Part shown: positions 1 to 10,773 of the stretch, one piece after another | How the letters are laid out: each line of letters begins with the position of its first letter | How positions within the stretch are numbered: the first letter of the stretch is position 1 | NCBI GenBank assembly: GCA_963281255.1 | Contig: OY725501.1 | Coordinates: 2,643,674 to 2,707,673 of the forward strand | Length of the DNA: 64,000 nt | DNA from: Aphrocallistes beatrix | Lineage: Eukaryota > Porifera > Hexactinellida > Sceptrulophora > Aphrocallistidae | Reading direction: 5' to 3' | The notes under the pieces: generated by a model | The model's input: the letters and a program-made list of their open reading frames with translations, nothing else | Told to the model about the DNA's origin: nothing | Database searches by the model: none | Made by a program: the position numbers and the translations under genes

Positions 1-459
1 CTGTCCTAGCTCAGGATCTCTATCCTGATCTCCAACAGGTTCTGTAAGAATCTGATCATTTTTACTTTTTGTTTATGTTACCGTTTTCTTTACCCCCTTT
101 GCTGATTGTATCATTTTGGTTGATTTCTTCCCCTATTGAATATTGATTAAGCTACATATGTAGCTGTGTTTTGATGATAGTCTGCTTTGCTCATATTTAT
201 AGAAATACGCACAATATAAAAAATGTCGGTCGCAGACCGATGCTGCAGCTTCAATAAGTGACTTGGCACGCGGATGTGAATATCAAAATACATCGCGAAC
301 TACACAATTTATAAAACTCATAATATATTCATCGTTCAAAGTACAAAATCGGATTCTCCACATTGAAATACGCTATATTAGCCGTTGAGAACTCACTTCT
401 AGTTTTTAAAAATATTTTCTTAAAAGGTGTGAGGATACGTACATTTTATGCTCTAGCAT

Positions 460-566
460 AGCCGAATAGATTCATACACGATTAGCCTAAAATCGTTAAC
501 CACGTAGAAATAGGCATTAAGAATGTATTACCACAATATATAAACACAGCATCAAAGTATATATAT
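460..566 (+). repeat. Direct repeat, copy 1 (copy 2 at 1558-1663)
   Basis: Both copies start with AGCCGAAT, share the run GGCATTAAGAATGTATTACC and end in an AAAGTA(C/T)ATATAT stretch, with scattered substitutions between them. A short reverse-oriented relative containing AATCCATTCGGCTA is present around 3489-3510. They look like copies of one non-coding dispersed element. Confidence 0.7.
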
Positions 567-1244
567 AAGGACAGTTTTTTAGCGATTTTCTAAGCTGTTC
601 TAAGCCTACTTCTAAATGTTAATAAGATATCATTTTTGTGTAGAACTAAGATTAGTACTAGTTGATTTGAAAATTTTAGAATTTTCCAATGGAATACTGT
701 TACATCCCTGCGTTGCTATGCTAAAGCATTTTGATCAGTTTGAGTCATATCCTGCAAACTGTAATAACTAGGTCTTCAAATTTTATCGTATTTGATAGGC
801 AATTGGCTACTTCCTATTATGTAATAATACAATTTAAACTTCTAAATTCACAGACTATAGAGTTATGCGACAAATTAGTGTTTTGGTCACATTCTTAAAA
901 TTAACCCATAACTCAAAACTCGTTGAGTTTAGAACTTCAAGTTGTACGAGGGTCACTCGATAAGTTTTGAGTCTGGAGTAGTTGCTTCCATTTGATTGTG
1001 TTGAAAATTCCTAGGATTATTCATCTACCTATTATTACTTGTATCTTTGGCTTTGAGTTAGATTGGACAAGTTTCTAAAATATTATGCCACATTTAATGG
1101 AGTGTCCTTGTAGACTCCGACACATTTGCAAGCCATTTCCTATGGAATTTTATTTATTCTCTTTATGGAAAAACGATAGTTGGCAACAAACTTTTGATAA
1201 TTCAATATTACCAATGATGCGATATATTCACAATCCGGGGGGAT

Positions 1245-1288
1245 TGTTTTGACAGAAATGGTCCGGGGGGACCATTTCTGTCAAAACA
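1245..1288. repeat. Perfect 20-bp-arm hairpin
   Basis: The arm TGTTTTGACAGAAATGGTCC (1245-1264) is followed by four G residues and its exact reverse complement (1269-1288). No gene is nearby. It could be a small palindromic mobile element; a transcription-related role cannot be judged. Confidence 0.8.
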
Positions 1289-2578
1289 GGATTCTATGAT
1301 TATCCATAGCCTACAGGGTTTCATACAGAGGGTGGTAGGGAGGGCACTTGCCCCCTGCCCATTAAAGTGCCCCCCCCTAGAAATAAAATGAAGAAATACA
1401 ATGTAGCATAAAATGAAGAGATGTGACCTAGTACCTGCCCCCCTTAAAATTTTGATATAACAGATTGCCCCCCTTGCATGCAAATCCTGTATGAGACACT
1501 GGCCTACTCTAATAATGCCTCAGTAGACTGAAAATCATGGACTAGGGATGAAGTAGTAGCCGAATGGATTAATACACGATTAGCCTAGAATTGTTAACCA
1601 TGCAGAATAGGCATTAAGAATGTATTACCAGCATATATAAACATGGTATCAAAGTACATATATCCGTTGGAAAAATTTCGATTAGTCATCATATCATTGC
1701 GCAACAGGTCATTCTAAGGACAATTTTTCGATCCCCGTTCTCCATCCAAAGGATCCTGTTGAAGGGGATACATATAAAACCAAAAGTGGGGACTGGAGCT
1801 AAACCATATTGCCTTTCATGGTGTCCTCTTAATTGTTCGTCGATATCTAAAATAAACGGACTCTGTTCTCTGGAGTAAAAGGAAGAATATTGCTTAACAA
1901 AGGAGACTCCTAGCTTGAAATATGAGATTGAGGAGAAAGAGAAGTACCTTGTCAGGAATTTGCAAGATCTAAAAGGTAAGTATATTTGCTTTCAATTAAT
2001 ACTAGCAAATTGTATTTGTTCCATCTGACAATTGTATCCGAATAATTATATTCTGGCAAATCTTAAAAACATCTCGGATGATGTCATAGACAGCGAATGG
2101 GTCCTATCCCCAAGGGGCTGATACTTTGAAAATAATTGTTTAGAATGTGTGGGAAAAATTCTGGGTTATATTTTCACATGTAGGTCGCTTGGCCATAGCA
2201 ATATCAATACTGATGATTATATATGAATTTCAATGAAGTATTCATTTCAGTAAACACAGTGGGGGAGCTCCCCGACCTTCGGCGTCTATGATGTTTTCTC
2301 GTTTATCCTGAATAGTCATTTTTATCTGCATATGTAGAGGGTGCGTCAAAAGCAACAAGGAATAAAATGTATTATTGAAAATTGTTCTACGAGAGATCTA
2401 ATCTGCAAAGTAAAAGTTAATTGTATCTCACAGCTTTCAATAAATAAGCGAAACATTTTAGTTCAGTTTAAATTCAGATTATCTAGTAATAGTTTACTAT
2501 GATCATGGCCGGCGATATCCAAACAATATTCTTCATAAGTTATGAAAATTATATCTAAGGAAGTTCTTCGGTCTAAAT

Positions 2579-2764
2579 CAGGGTTGCCGTGGGAATGGGA
2601 ATCCCCATGGTGATCCCCATTCACACAGGGTCCTAAGGAGATTCCCAGTGTCCTATAGGAATCCTCATGGAGATTCCCACAGGATTCCTATGGGAATCCC
2701 CATGGGGATTCCCACAAGAATTCTATGGGGATGGAATGGGAATTTCATTCCCACGGCAACCCTG
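2579..2764. mobile_element. Non-autonomous hAT-like MITE (186 bp)
   Basis: Terminal inverted repeats begin CAGGGTTGCCGTGGGAATGG and end with the complement CCCACGGCAACCCTG. The flanking octamers are GTCTAAAT and GTATAAAT, an 8-bp target duplication with one mismatch, as expected for hAT insertions. The interior is made of repeated GGGAATCC/GGATTCCC units and has no coding capacity. Confidence 0.75.
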
Positions 2765-2824
2765 GTATAAATGCATTTGTATCAATACAGCAAAGACCCT
2801 GGCGGAAAAATAGTTCCATCACAG

Positions 2825-2990
2825 TAACTCAGGGTTGGGGTCAATTACAATTATAATTGTGTAATATAAATTAATTACAATTACACTGTAATTGAAGTGT
2901 AATTGTAATTGAAAATTTTATTTGCCTTGAAATTGTTTCGTAATTATAATTAAACAAATGTAATTGACCCCAATCGACCCACCCTATCAG
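2825..2990. mobile_element. AT-rich MITE-like inverted repeat
   Basis: The segment starts near CAGGGTTGGGGTCAATTAC and ends near GTAATTGACCCCAATCGACC, so its ends are inverted repeats; the interior is built from AATTACAATT motifs. No clear target duplication was found, so the exact borders are approximate. Confidence 0.5.
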
Positions 2991-3781
2991 ACAATTTATC
3001 CGACTTTTGAAAATATTAACCATTTGATTCAGTCTTGTAGATATTATTACTTGTTGACCTCTTTTCTAGAAACAGACCCTTGGAACATCATTTTGGACTG
3101 TTCGTGTGATGTCTGTTTCGAGCTATCAAATCTCATATTTTGAAATATTGAAACGGACATATTCATATTTACTATTCACCATGTGTGTACAGAGAGAGAG
3201 AGTAGGAGAAAGAAAGCAGAAAAGTATCGTGAAGACCTTTTTTATTGCCATTTTAACCTTTCTATTATGTAATATGATACATGTTGTTCTTAGTTATTCA
3301 TTAAATATGTTCAAAATAAAATATTAACTCTTATTAGAGTAGGGAATAATGGAAAACAGACTATGGCTTAGTTATTTAATGGCCTAATTGGTTAATATAC
3401 ACATTCTTAGAATTTTAATTTCCCGTCCTCTACCGCATCCCTGGTACATTAGATGTTAGGCCTTATATAGAGTAGGCTATGGCTAATCGTGTATTAATCC
3501 ATTCGGCTATTACCGCATCCTTGGTTATTTTACTGTGAGGCATTATTAGAGTAGGCTATGTATCGTGGTATTGTTAGATACTACCATCGTAGTATTCTGA
3601 GATTTTATTTCGCTTACTCAAATGACTTTGTGGTTCAATCGGTTTCATCGTAACTTGATAACCACCGCCCCCAAATTGTGGCACATGACGCCATTTGAGG
3701 CCACGCTACACTTTTTAGTATTCAAAGTACAGTACTTCTAAATGTACATAAATAAACAATGAGAGTGCAAATATGTGCAAT

Positions 3782-4245
3782 CAGGCTTTCATCCAGGCGT
3801 ACTGGGCGCGCCTAGAGGCGCGTATTTGATCCTATGGATCATAATTAGGCGTATGATTTTTTTTGGGGCTAGGCGCGCGGCATACGCCTACTTAGGCGCG
3901 TGGCATAAAACATACCATAAACTGGGGGCGACTTTGGTCCTAAGAGGTGACTTTGTCCCACAGTAGCAATTTTAATAAAATAACTCAAACTTATGAATCA
4001 ATGTAATCACATTGATAATATGTTGAATGAAACTCTCAATATATCCACAGCTATTTAAACCGCAATATTTCTAAGTTTGAGTATTTTTTATTAAAATTAC
4101 TATTGTGGGACAAAATCACCTCTTAGGGCCAAAGTCGCCCCAGTTTACGGTATATGAAAATGCTATATAAAAATGAGTCTAGGCGTGTCGAAAATTGGTG
4201 ACGTTCATTTAGGCGTATGACTTTGGAAAGCTGGATGAAACCCTG
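3782..4245. mobile_element. Non-autonomous hAT-like element (464 bp)
   Basis: The ends are CAGGCTTTCATCCAG and CTGGATGAAACCCTG, flanked by perfect 8-bp duplications TGTGCAAT (3774-3781 and 4246-4253). Inside, a second long inverted repeat pairs about 3920-3985 with 4080-4150. No transposase is encoded. The TIR start (CAG) and the 8-bp duplication fit the hAT superfamily. Confidence 0.85.
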
Positions 4246-4265
4246 TGTGCAATACACATCAACTG

Positions 4266-5426
4266 TTAGTATATTAACTGAGATCTAAATGCTTGGATGA
4301 ACGGAGGTCTCCGGATATTGTTCCGTTCTACATCCGCTCTGTATCTCTCCATGAGAGGACGAGTTATACACTCGTTGACATGGACATAAACTTGTCTTCT
4401 TATGATCAGTCTAGAAATGACCCAAATGAGTATTGCTAGATTTGAAAAAAATGCTATTCCACTAAAAATTAACATGCACACTTTCTGTAAGATCATAATG
4501 GAGTAAGCTGCCTTATTTAGGAAATGCGATAAGCTACTCGGTACAGTCAAGTTGATGGGAGTATTCGGAAGTATATACTTGAGCAAATAGTCGCTGTTCT
4601 CTATTAGTTTCTTCGCTACAGGCATAGACCCAATCACTGACATTGCTATAGCGAGCAAGAAAGTTAACAAGAGAACCATTCGTGTGATAGCGAATATTTT
4701 GGTTGTTTTGTGTCTATTTCTGTATTCTTGTGGCGAGAAATGCAACTTAGCTTCTATGCTCATCCCTTTCAATAGGAGATAGAATTTCTTGCTTGAATTG
4801 ACGTAGACACAAAAGTCGAAGATTAGGAAGGGCAACTCGATTAGAATCTGAATATGGTGTGTGTAGTAAGCCACTAGAACGATGCAAACCAGTCTGAATA
4901 TGAAATAAACCGAGAAACCAATTATCCATCTCTTGTATGGACAATTCAGGTAAACTCTTCTTAATACGATGAAGAATAAGTTTAAAAAGATAGGTAAAGG
5001 AGTTACAATATATTCACTGATGGTCAAATACAATTCAAGCTGTGTGTCAACTTGTATAGTACAGGATCTGTTTGCATATTTTACTTTCAACGAGTAATTA
5101 TTTGGATTATTTATAAATGCCCGATATACACTACTAACGCTAAGCAATAAGCAACTTATAGCCTCGAAGCTGTAGACGATTAAGATGAAACTATGAATCA
5201 AGGATTTTATTTGCAGGTTTTTCTTCACATTGCTGAGGTCAGTTGGGAAGATTGTCGATGCTGGTATACTCCTTAGCTGACGTACAATGAGGATTTTTCG
5301 GTACACGAAGTATGGTATTGTAATTAACATACTAGCCAAATAAGGGATTAACGCTAGAGAAGCAATTTTATCGATGTGAATATAGAAAACTGAATCCATT
5401 TGTATTCTTTTCGATTGAAAACACAT
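4266..5426 (-). CDS. Seven-TM orphan membrane protein
   Basis: I do not recognise a named family. The ATG at 5426 gives 386 residues; a second ATG at 5399 is equally possible. The open frame extends further upstream but has no earlier ATG. Hydrophobic helices are visible at about residues 20-43, 75-98, 130-153, 165-186, 188-206, 245-268 and 315-345, with a probable glycosylation site (NRS) in the loop after the second helix. No GPCR DRY or NPxxY motif was seen. The basic C-terminal tail contains ITRPLMERYRA, matched by ITRPLIEKHRA in the broken copy at 8070-8860. The gene at 62451-63360 has a similar layout in its second half. It is probably a lineage-specific multi-TM family, receptor- or channel-like, with unknown function. 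It lies just downstream of a hAT-like element. Confidence 0.65.
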   Translation of the reverse strand: MCFQSKRIQMDSVFYIHIDKIASLALIPYLASMLITIPYFVYRKILIVRQLRSIPASTIFPTDLSNVKKNLQIKSLIHSFILIVYSFEAISCLLLSVSSVYRAFINNPNNYSLKVKYANRSCTIQVDTQLELYLTISEYIVTPLPIFLNLFFIVLRRVYLNCPYKRWIIGFSVYFIFRLVCIVLVAYYTHHIQILIELPFLIFDFCVYVNSSKKFYLLLKGMSIEAKLHFSPQEYRNRHKTTKIFAITRMVLLLTFLLAIAMSVIGSMPVAKKLIENSDYLLKYILPNTPINLTVPSSLSHFLNKAAYSIMILQKVCMLIFSGIAFFSNLAILIWVISRLIIRRQVYVHVNECITRPLMERYRADVERNNIRRPPFIQAFRSQLIY

Positions 5427-5540
5427 TTCAATTATTTTATACTGAGCAATAATTTGGTAGCAACCATACAAAGCGAAATGGAAAGTGTATTGAAAGCAAT
5501 TAATATTAGTCTCAATATTATGCACATTCCATTGTGTAAG

Positions 5541-5968
5541 ATATTCTAGTGAGTATTATACAAGTAATAAACATAAATTAGGATTTGTATTTTTGTGTTC
5601 CTAAATTACGGTATTACATATTTTTGCAATATAAAATTTCTTACTTAGCAAGTTAGCAATTTTGCAATTAATTTTAATGTCTATCTTACATGTAATTAGT
5701 TACATACTGTAGTTACAAAGTCTCAGATATATCCGTTACGGAGGGAGAGGGATGTTATCAGGGTCTTTCAAAAGTTTTACTTTAGGACTTTCACTGACAC
5801 TCCCTAAAGTAAAACTTTTGAAACACCCTGATAACCTCTCTTTCCCTGCTAACTTGCTAAAGTAAGAAATATTATATTGCAAAAATATGTAATAATGTAA
5901 TTTGGGAACGCAAAAATACAAATCCTAATTTATGTACATATATTACTTGTATTAGTATAATACTCACT
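5541..5968. repeat. Nested inverted repeat with central hairpin
   Basis: An outer repeat pairs about 5541-5667 with 5850-5968; both arms contain AAATTAGGATTTGTATTTTT and ATATTTTTGCAATATAA. The centre (about 5750-5845) is a second hairpin whose arms contain CAAAAGTTTTACTTTAGG and CCTAAAGTAAAACTTTTG. The structure looks like one MITE inserted into, or carried by, another foldback element. It fills the gap between the 7-TM gene and Las1. Confidence 0.75.
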
Positions 5969-6076
5969 TATAATTTTAAAATCAATGACATAATTTATGA
6001 AAAAAACTATCCGAATATTTTGCATAATAACCTATGACAGATCGGATAACTAAAATGCTTACTAATGATGACACAA

Positions 6077-7375
6077 TCACGAAATACAAGCTCCTATCGG
6101 AATAGACACGTGTTTATGTGCGTTGAGCTGCTTCCAAGTTACATTCTTAGCAACTCTAACCTTAGAAACTAATCTCTGTTGACAAGAAACAATTTCTGGT
6201 AACTCTTTATATATAGATTTCAGCGATTGATAGTCTCTCCTACGAGTGAGTGAAATCCATTTAGTAATCTTGAGTAAATTAACCGCTTGTTTGCCTCTGA
6301 GGATGAGTGGGCACCGTCTGATCAGGAACTTCATGACTGCATGAGTGTACGCCCCGGGATAAGAGAGCGCCAGTTGAGTGAGATATGTACAGAATTGGAA
6401 CATCTTCTTTTTTCTTGAATTAATTTCTGCTCTTCTAGTTAACCTTCTTCTCTGTGGTATAACAGTTAAATGGTTGAGAGCCAACCTAAGCCACAATCCA
6501 TGGTACAGCCTGTGTGTTTTATCCACTCTTAAGCTTGAGTCCCTCTTCAATATTAGAGTAACCAGATAAACGCTGAGTTTCTTCGAGCAAATGGTATCTA
6601 GAGTTAGCAGCAGTTTCGACCAGAAAGCGTTGAGTTGAGAAAGGTTAGAGTGCAGCCTAGGCAGAGAGGCCACTGGAAGAGAAGTGTTCTGATAGAGGAG
6701 AGAGGCTGGAACTGCATCTAATATGGACACTGATAAGATATCTACATCTGGAGATTTCTTCACTAAATTCACGATTCTATTTTTCAGATAATAAAACTGA
6801 GTTCGATTAAATCCTGTAAACTGTTTTGTAGCTTTTCCAAAAAATTGGCTGAATTTTGCATCAAAATCTTCCTTAGAAATACGCGAGTTAGGAACACAAC
6901 TTTGAGATTCTTCCCAATAATAAGACTTAATCCAATCAAAACAGAACTCCACTCCGCTCTCAAGCAGAGACAGGCAGGGGATTGCATGGTGCGTAGCGTC
7001 GTGACGTTGGTCGCAGATCCACACAGGAATGCGGAGGGAAAGTAAGATGTTCTTAATGGACCTCGGCGTGAGGTGAGTTTGATGCAAATCACTGATAGCG
7101 TTAACGAATCTAATCAAAGCAATTGAATATATTCTTTGCAAAGTGTGTGAAGAAAATGAATCGCCATCACTATTTTCACCTAAAAAAGAGGTTAGTTTTG
7201 CGTGAAGAAGTTCCGCGGTTACTTCAACTCCTACCGGAACTGGGAATCTAGCCTCCCAACAAGCTATGCTGTCCAACCCAGCTCTGATGTCTTCAGGAGA
7301 TCCGCTGTAGAGCTGATCGAACACTCGATCCCAGTCGCTCTGTGTACGCCATGCAGTATTCACATACACAGACAT
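6077..7375 (-). CDS. LAS1L: Las1 family pre-rRNA (ITS2) endonuclease
   Basis: Las1 is the HEPN-type nuclease that, with the Grc3/NOL9 kinase, cuts ITS2 during 60S ribosome maturation in the nucleolus. The predicted protein is 432 residues, intronless. The Las1 domain occupies about residues 8-160: an N-terminal SDWDRVFDQLY segment, the typical PVGVEVTAELL stretch, then WICDQRHDATHHAIPCLSLL. The HEPN catalytic pattern R-x4-H is Arg124 to His129 (RHDATH). The rest is basic and weakly conserved, as in other Las1 proteins, and is shorter than the human protein. The ATG at 7375 is the first in frame; the frame stays open a few codons upstream without an ATG. It is in the same orientation as its neighbours, but spacing gives no sign of an operon. 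Confidence 0.85.
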   Translation of the reverse strand: MSVYVNTAWRTQSDWDRVFDQLYSGSPEDIRAGLDSIACWEARFPVPVGVEVTAELLHAKLTSFLGENSDGDSFSSHTLQRIYSIALIRFVNAISDLHQTHLTPRSIKNILLSLRIPVWICDQRHDATHHAIPCLSLLESGVEFCFDWIKSYYWEESQSCVPNSRISKEDFDAKFSQFFGKATKQFTGFNRTQFYYLKNRIVNLVKKSPDVDILSVSILDAVPASLLYQNTSLPVASLPRLHSNLSQLNAFWSKLLLTLDTICSKKLSVYLVTLILKRDSSLRVDKTHRLYHGLWLRLALNHLTVIPQRRRLTRRAEINSRKKKMFQFCTYLTQLALSYPGAYTHAVMKFLIRRCPLILRGKQAVNLLKITKWISLTRRRDYQSLKSIYKELPEIVSCQQRLVSKVRVAKNVTWKQLNAHKHVSIPIGACIS

Positions 7376-7571
7376 ATGGGAGTAATAAGCCAAGAAGATA
7401 AACGCCTATTTTCTCAAAAAGTTTGATACTTTTAAATCTGAAGTAAGAGGTTAACTTTCGAAAATTTTGTTGTATTAAGGATGAAAAATTTTATTCCCAA
7501 TCTAATCAAATTGCGACTTTTCTGGTGAAATAGATCAAAATCTAATAACATGTATTTTTTTAAAAATTACA

Positions 7572-7905
7572 ATCAGGGCTGGAGTTGGTTAACTGATTTT
7601 AGGGCTCAATTACTTCGGTTTCATCCAGGGCGGTTAACCGATGTAACAAAATTTGTAGAAATAAGAATTTTTGAACTAATCCTTAACCTGGTATTGAAAA
7701 ATAATAATTTTCAGTGGTCTCAAATATACTATATTATTAGAAAATAGAAATTATACTGTATCAAACTTTTAGTAATATCCATGAATCTCAAAGCAATGAG
7801 AAAAACAATGAGATTAGTGAAAATAAAGCAGATCGGCTAAACGATCTAAGATTTTCTTAAACGTTAACCGAGATTGATGGCGGTTAACCGATTCCAGCCT
7901 TGTTT
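7572..7905. mobile_element. MITE with GGTTAACCG-type ends
   Basis: The segment begins CAGGGCTGGAGTTGGTTAAC and ends CGGTTAACCGATTCCAGCC, so the ends are inverted repeats, with further GGCGGTTAACCGAT motifs just inside. A relative with the same ends lies at about 58043-58404. No coding capacity and no clean target duplication were seen. Confidence 0.65.
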
Positions 7906-8069
7906 CAATAAATTTGTTATTTTATCTATGGGTATTTAATTCATACAAGTAATCTGTGAAAATCTTATTGGGAGTAATGACTATAACGAACAATTTATTA
8001 GTACTAAATACATAGGACTGCATTAAGCATGAACGTAGGTGTTTCTGAGTAAACATTTACTGAGAAGAT

Positions 8070-8860
8070 CTAATAACTAGGATAGAAAGAGGTCTGTGAT
8101 GACTGTCTCCGTCTAGTGTCAAGGGTTGCTCGATGTTTCTCGATCAGAGGACGAGTGATCCAGTCATTGGAATGATTGAATTTTCTTCGTTTGTTGATTA
8201 AGTTTATTACGATCTCAATACAAAATGTTAAATATGTTAAGAGAGTGAAAAGGAAATAACATAACACAAATATTGAAGAGAAGAACAGTGGAAGCTGACA
8301 GTAGCTGATTGATCCTGAATTCTCCTTTTAATGTTCAATGTAGCAATTAGACTGAAGGAAACAAAACTCCTGTAACAAGAGTTATATCTGAATATTTAGT
8401 GTATATTGGAGTTCGGATAAAACACAAAACAATCAAATTATAAAGATACATGATAATAATGAAATTCGTGCACAGAAAAACCTGACGATTCGATATTTTG
8501 AAGATAGTCTCTTTGGAGATTAATGGAACCGTGCCTCGTCTCTTCTTCCTTTCAACAAAATGTAGAAATAATTTGAGCAAGAAAGATAGATGATAATATC
8601 TAGCACAGTGAAAGCAAAATAAAGCAACTGAACAAGATGCCAAGTTGCATAAAACAAGACACAGTGATCATGAGAACGATCTTAATGTAAAGAATAGAAT
8701 GTTTATCTTGATCCGACGAGTTTATGAGAGGAAAGGGAAGCTTTCCTATAAGGATGATTAGAAACAGATTCGCAAAAGCTGGAATAAGGCCAAGGAGGCA
8801 AGGACTGCTATATAAAGACGGACTAGGTTATAAAACAGAAAGTGGATCTTATCCTCATCA
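8070..8860 (-). pseudogene. Broken copy of the seven-TM family gene
   Basis: Fragments in at least two frames together resemble the protein at 4266-5426. The C-terminal piece has NDWITRPLIEKHRATLD against NECITRPLMERYRADVE in the intact gene. A middle piece (8347-8643) carries a hydrophobic segment, a basic loop (VERKKRRG) and another hydrophobic segment in the same order. An upstream piece (about 8640-8850), read in a shifted frame, adds two more hydrophobic helices. Frameshifts and stops separate the pieces, and no 5' end was found. It could be several exons rather than a pseudogene, but no consistent splice sites link the frames. Confidence 0.6.
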
Positions 8861-9022
8861 GTGAGGAGAGATGGATTTCACATTTAGAAAACTCTAAAAC
8901 GAATATTTCCAAATGTATTAGGATATCACATTTCGTGCACTATCCGCGACAGATTTTTCCCATCATTATTATATGCATGGTCTGGTATATATAAAGATAA
9001 ATAAGAAAGAAACGACTGAAAG

Positions 9023-10047
9023 TTATTGCTTATTCTTCTTTTTCCCTATCACTGCCTCCCGGAAAGTTGCATCTGAGTTCTTCAACTCTTTTAGCCTCTC
9101 TCTCGTTCTCACTATATTCGGGTGGGAGAATGCTTCAATTGCATCTCTGTAGCTAGGTCTCTGCTGCAAAGCGCGCCAATAGGATTGAATATTTGTCCTC
9201 GAATCATCTAGGAAAATGTCTAAAACGTCAACATCGTTGAGATGATCTAGGATTGCCAGCATTCCCACATCAGCTAAAGTGAACTGATCCCCGATAATCC
9301 ATGGTCCACTGCTTTGTGAGAGTGCCGCCTCAAATCTGTCAAGTTGAACATGCATAGCATTCCGACTCTTCTCAACTATGCGTGCAATGTATTTCAATGA
9401 GAGTGTACGTTGCGCGCCTAACATTTTCATTATCAATAGAAATAATGGCCGTTTTTTGTCAAAGTGGAATAGCAGACCTTCCAAGATATCGCGAGTTTTA
9501 ACGAACTTAGTCATAACAGCAAAAAATGGAATACTTAGACCAACGAAAGAGTTTCCTGGTCCTTCTTTCATCGCCTTTATTAGATCCCCACTAACCATGG
9601 ATGACTGGCTGATCCAATGCTTCATCAATTTGCGTTTCTCTTCGCTCTCCGGTACCAGTAAGCCCGGCGGATCTGAGTGTGCAGAGGCGTAGAAGAGTTG
9701 CTCGTGTGACTCGTACACAGGATGTCCGTGGTGCACGAGTACTGGGACCACAGCAGCAGGATTAACTTTGAGATAGTCACGCGATACATTTTCATATTTT
9801 CCTGTGGAAATTAACTCTATGTGATGGCTCTTGTACTGAATTCCGAGCTCTGACAGACAGACACGTGTTTTTTAGAAAACAAGGAGAAGCAGTTATGATA
9901 GAGCTCCCAAGCTTCTTCGTGTGGGAGTGTGATGTCTTCATGGATGCCACCTGCCATTGTGTGTGTCACACGCCTGCTTCTCTCCCAAAAGTACAAACAG
10001 AGCAATACAATGAGTAAAGAGATGAACAGACTAAAAAGATCAAACAT
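9023..10047 (-). CDS. Membrane-anchored GST-fold protein, one-base frameshift
   Basis: The N-terminus (ATG at 10047) has a single hydrophobic anchor at about residues 5-22, followed by a thioredoxin-like GST N-domain starting at ELYHNCFSLFSKK. The frame then breaks at a run of six A residues (coding strand, complement of 9868-9873). Restoring one A would rejoin it to a frame giving NPAAVVPVLVHHGHPVYESH, a normal cis-Pro GST segment, and a complete GST C-terminal domain (SGPWIIGDQFTLADVG) ending at 9023, about 341 residues in all. The rest of the downstream frame is clean over more than 240 codons. Membrane-anchored GST-like proteins exist in animals and bacteria; I cannot assign a substrate. 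A sequencing error in the homopolymer, slippage during translation, or a recent null allele are all possible. Confidence 0.65.
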
Positions 10048-10773
10048 TCTAATTCGAGATGTAATTGAAAGGGATAAATTCAGGAAAAGAGTTACCGTAC
10101 ATACTCGAATAGTATACAGTCCTCGACTAATCGCCCCCCAAAGAAAGTGCTAAATTATTTTTAATAGAACGCTATGACCATCCATATTATCTTCAATTTT
10201 GGTAAAAAGTACTACTTCAAATCATGAAAAATATTATCAAGAAAGATAAATTACGTAGTATAATTTTTTCTCCTTGGGTAGCAAAAAATAGCTGTAGATC
10301 GATTTTTGAGCGTCTAAGAGTGAAAAATTTTGTAAAGATCTAAGGAAAATTTTTAGAATTAGAAAATTTTCAGAATTATTGTTAGAATCCGTTAAGTATC
10401 CAAGTTTGGAATTCTTAACGAATATTCAAAACTTTTCATCATTCTAAGAAAATTCTCTCTGAATAATTTTAAGAGGCCCCAGTTCTTTTGTTAATTAACC
10501 CTACTTGGACTTGGGGTCAAAGGTATAAATAGAAAATTCCCACTTTCATTTTCACTTTCAGTTCACTTTCAATTAACTTTCACTTTCACTTCAACATTCC
10601 AAGTCCAACTAGGGTTAAAAATCGCATTTTTTACCTATGTCAGCCAGACACTAGCCAAACCGTACACGACTAACTTAGGGTTTCCCCTTGTTGGTCGTTA
10701 CAAGATAAGTCATAGATCTATGTACAGTCGTAAAAACGAATTCCACTAACAATAAAACTATTCAAAGTTTTAC
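10048..10773. other. Intergenic region with CTTTCA-rich inverted-repeat element
   Basis: No gene was seen. The segment at about 10497-10614 has inverted ends AACCCTACTTGGACTTGG and CCAAGTCCAACTAGGGTT enclosing a low-complexity CACTTTCA-rich run; it is probably a short MITE. The remainder is AT-rich with no recognisable feature. Confidence 0.55.

Larger units (their letters stand above)
1..2578. other. Gene-free AT-rich stretch with dispersed repeats
   Basis: No convincing gene was seen. The segment around 200-300 resembles one at 17755-17900, and 340-395 is the reverse complement of sequence near 22927-22985, so both are dispersed repeats. A block of about 105 bp at 460-566 recurs in direct orientation at 1558-1663. 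A hairpin lies at 1245-1288, and a G/C-homopolymer-rich patch at 1330-1475 looks like part of a transposon end. A short open stretch with a good donor at about 1890-1967 is discussed among the rejected items. Confidence 0.6.

Noticed and set aside
1890-1967. Short open stretch encoding KYEIEEKEKYLVRNLQDLK followed by a GTAAGT donor, exon-like
   Set aside because: Only about 30 codons, preceded by a stop and without a convincing acceptor or partner exon; left out of the gene list.
3106-3327. 73-codon open frame with a hydrophobic segment
   Set aside because: AT-rich chance frame in a repeat area; no similarity recognised.
9868-9873. Canonical -1 programmed frameshift heptamer
   Set aside because: The A-run phase is AAA AAA C, not A AAA AAC in the zero frame, and no clear downstream stem was identified, so I list it only as an unexplained frame change.
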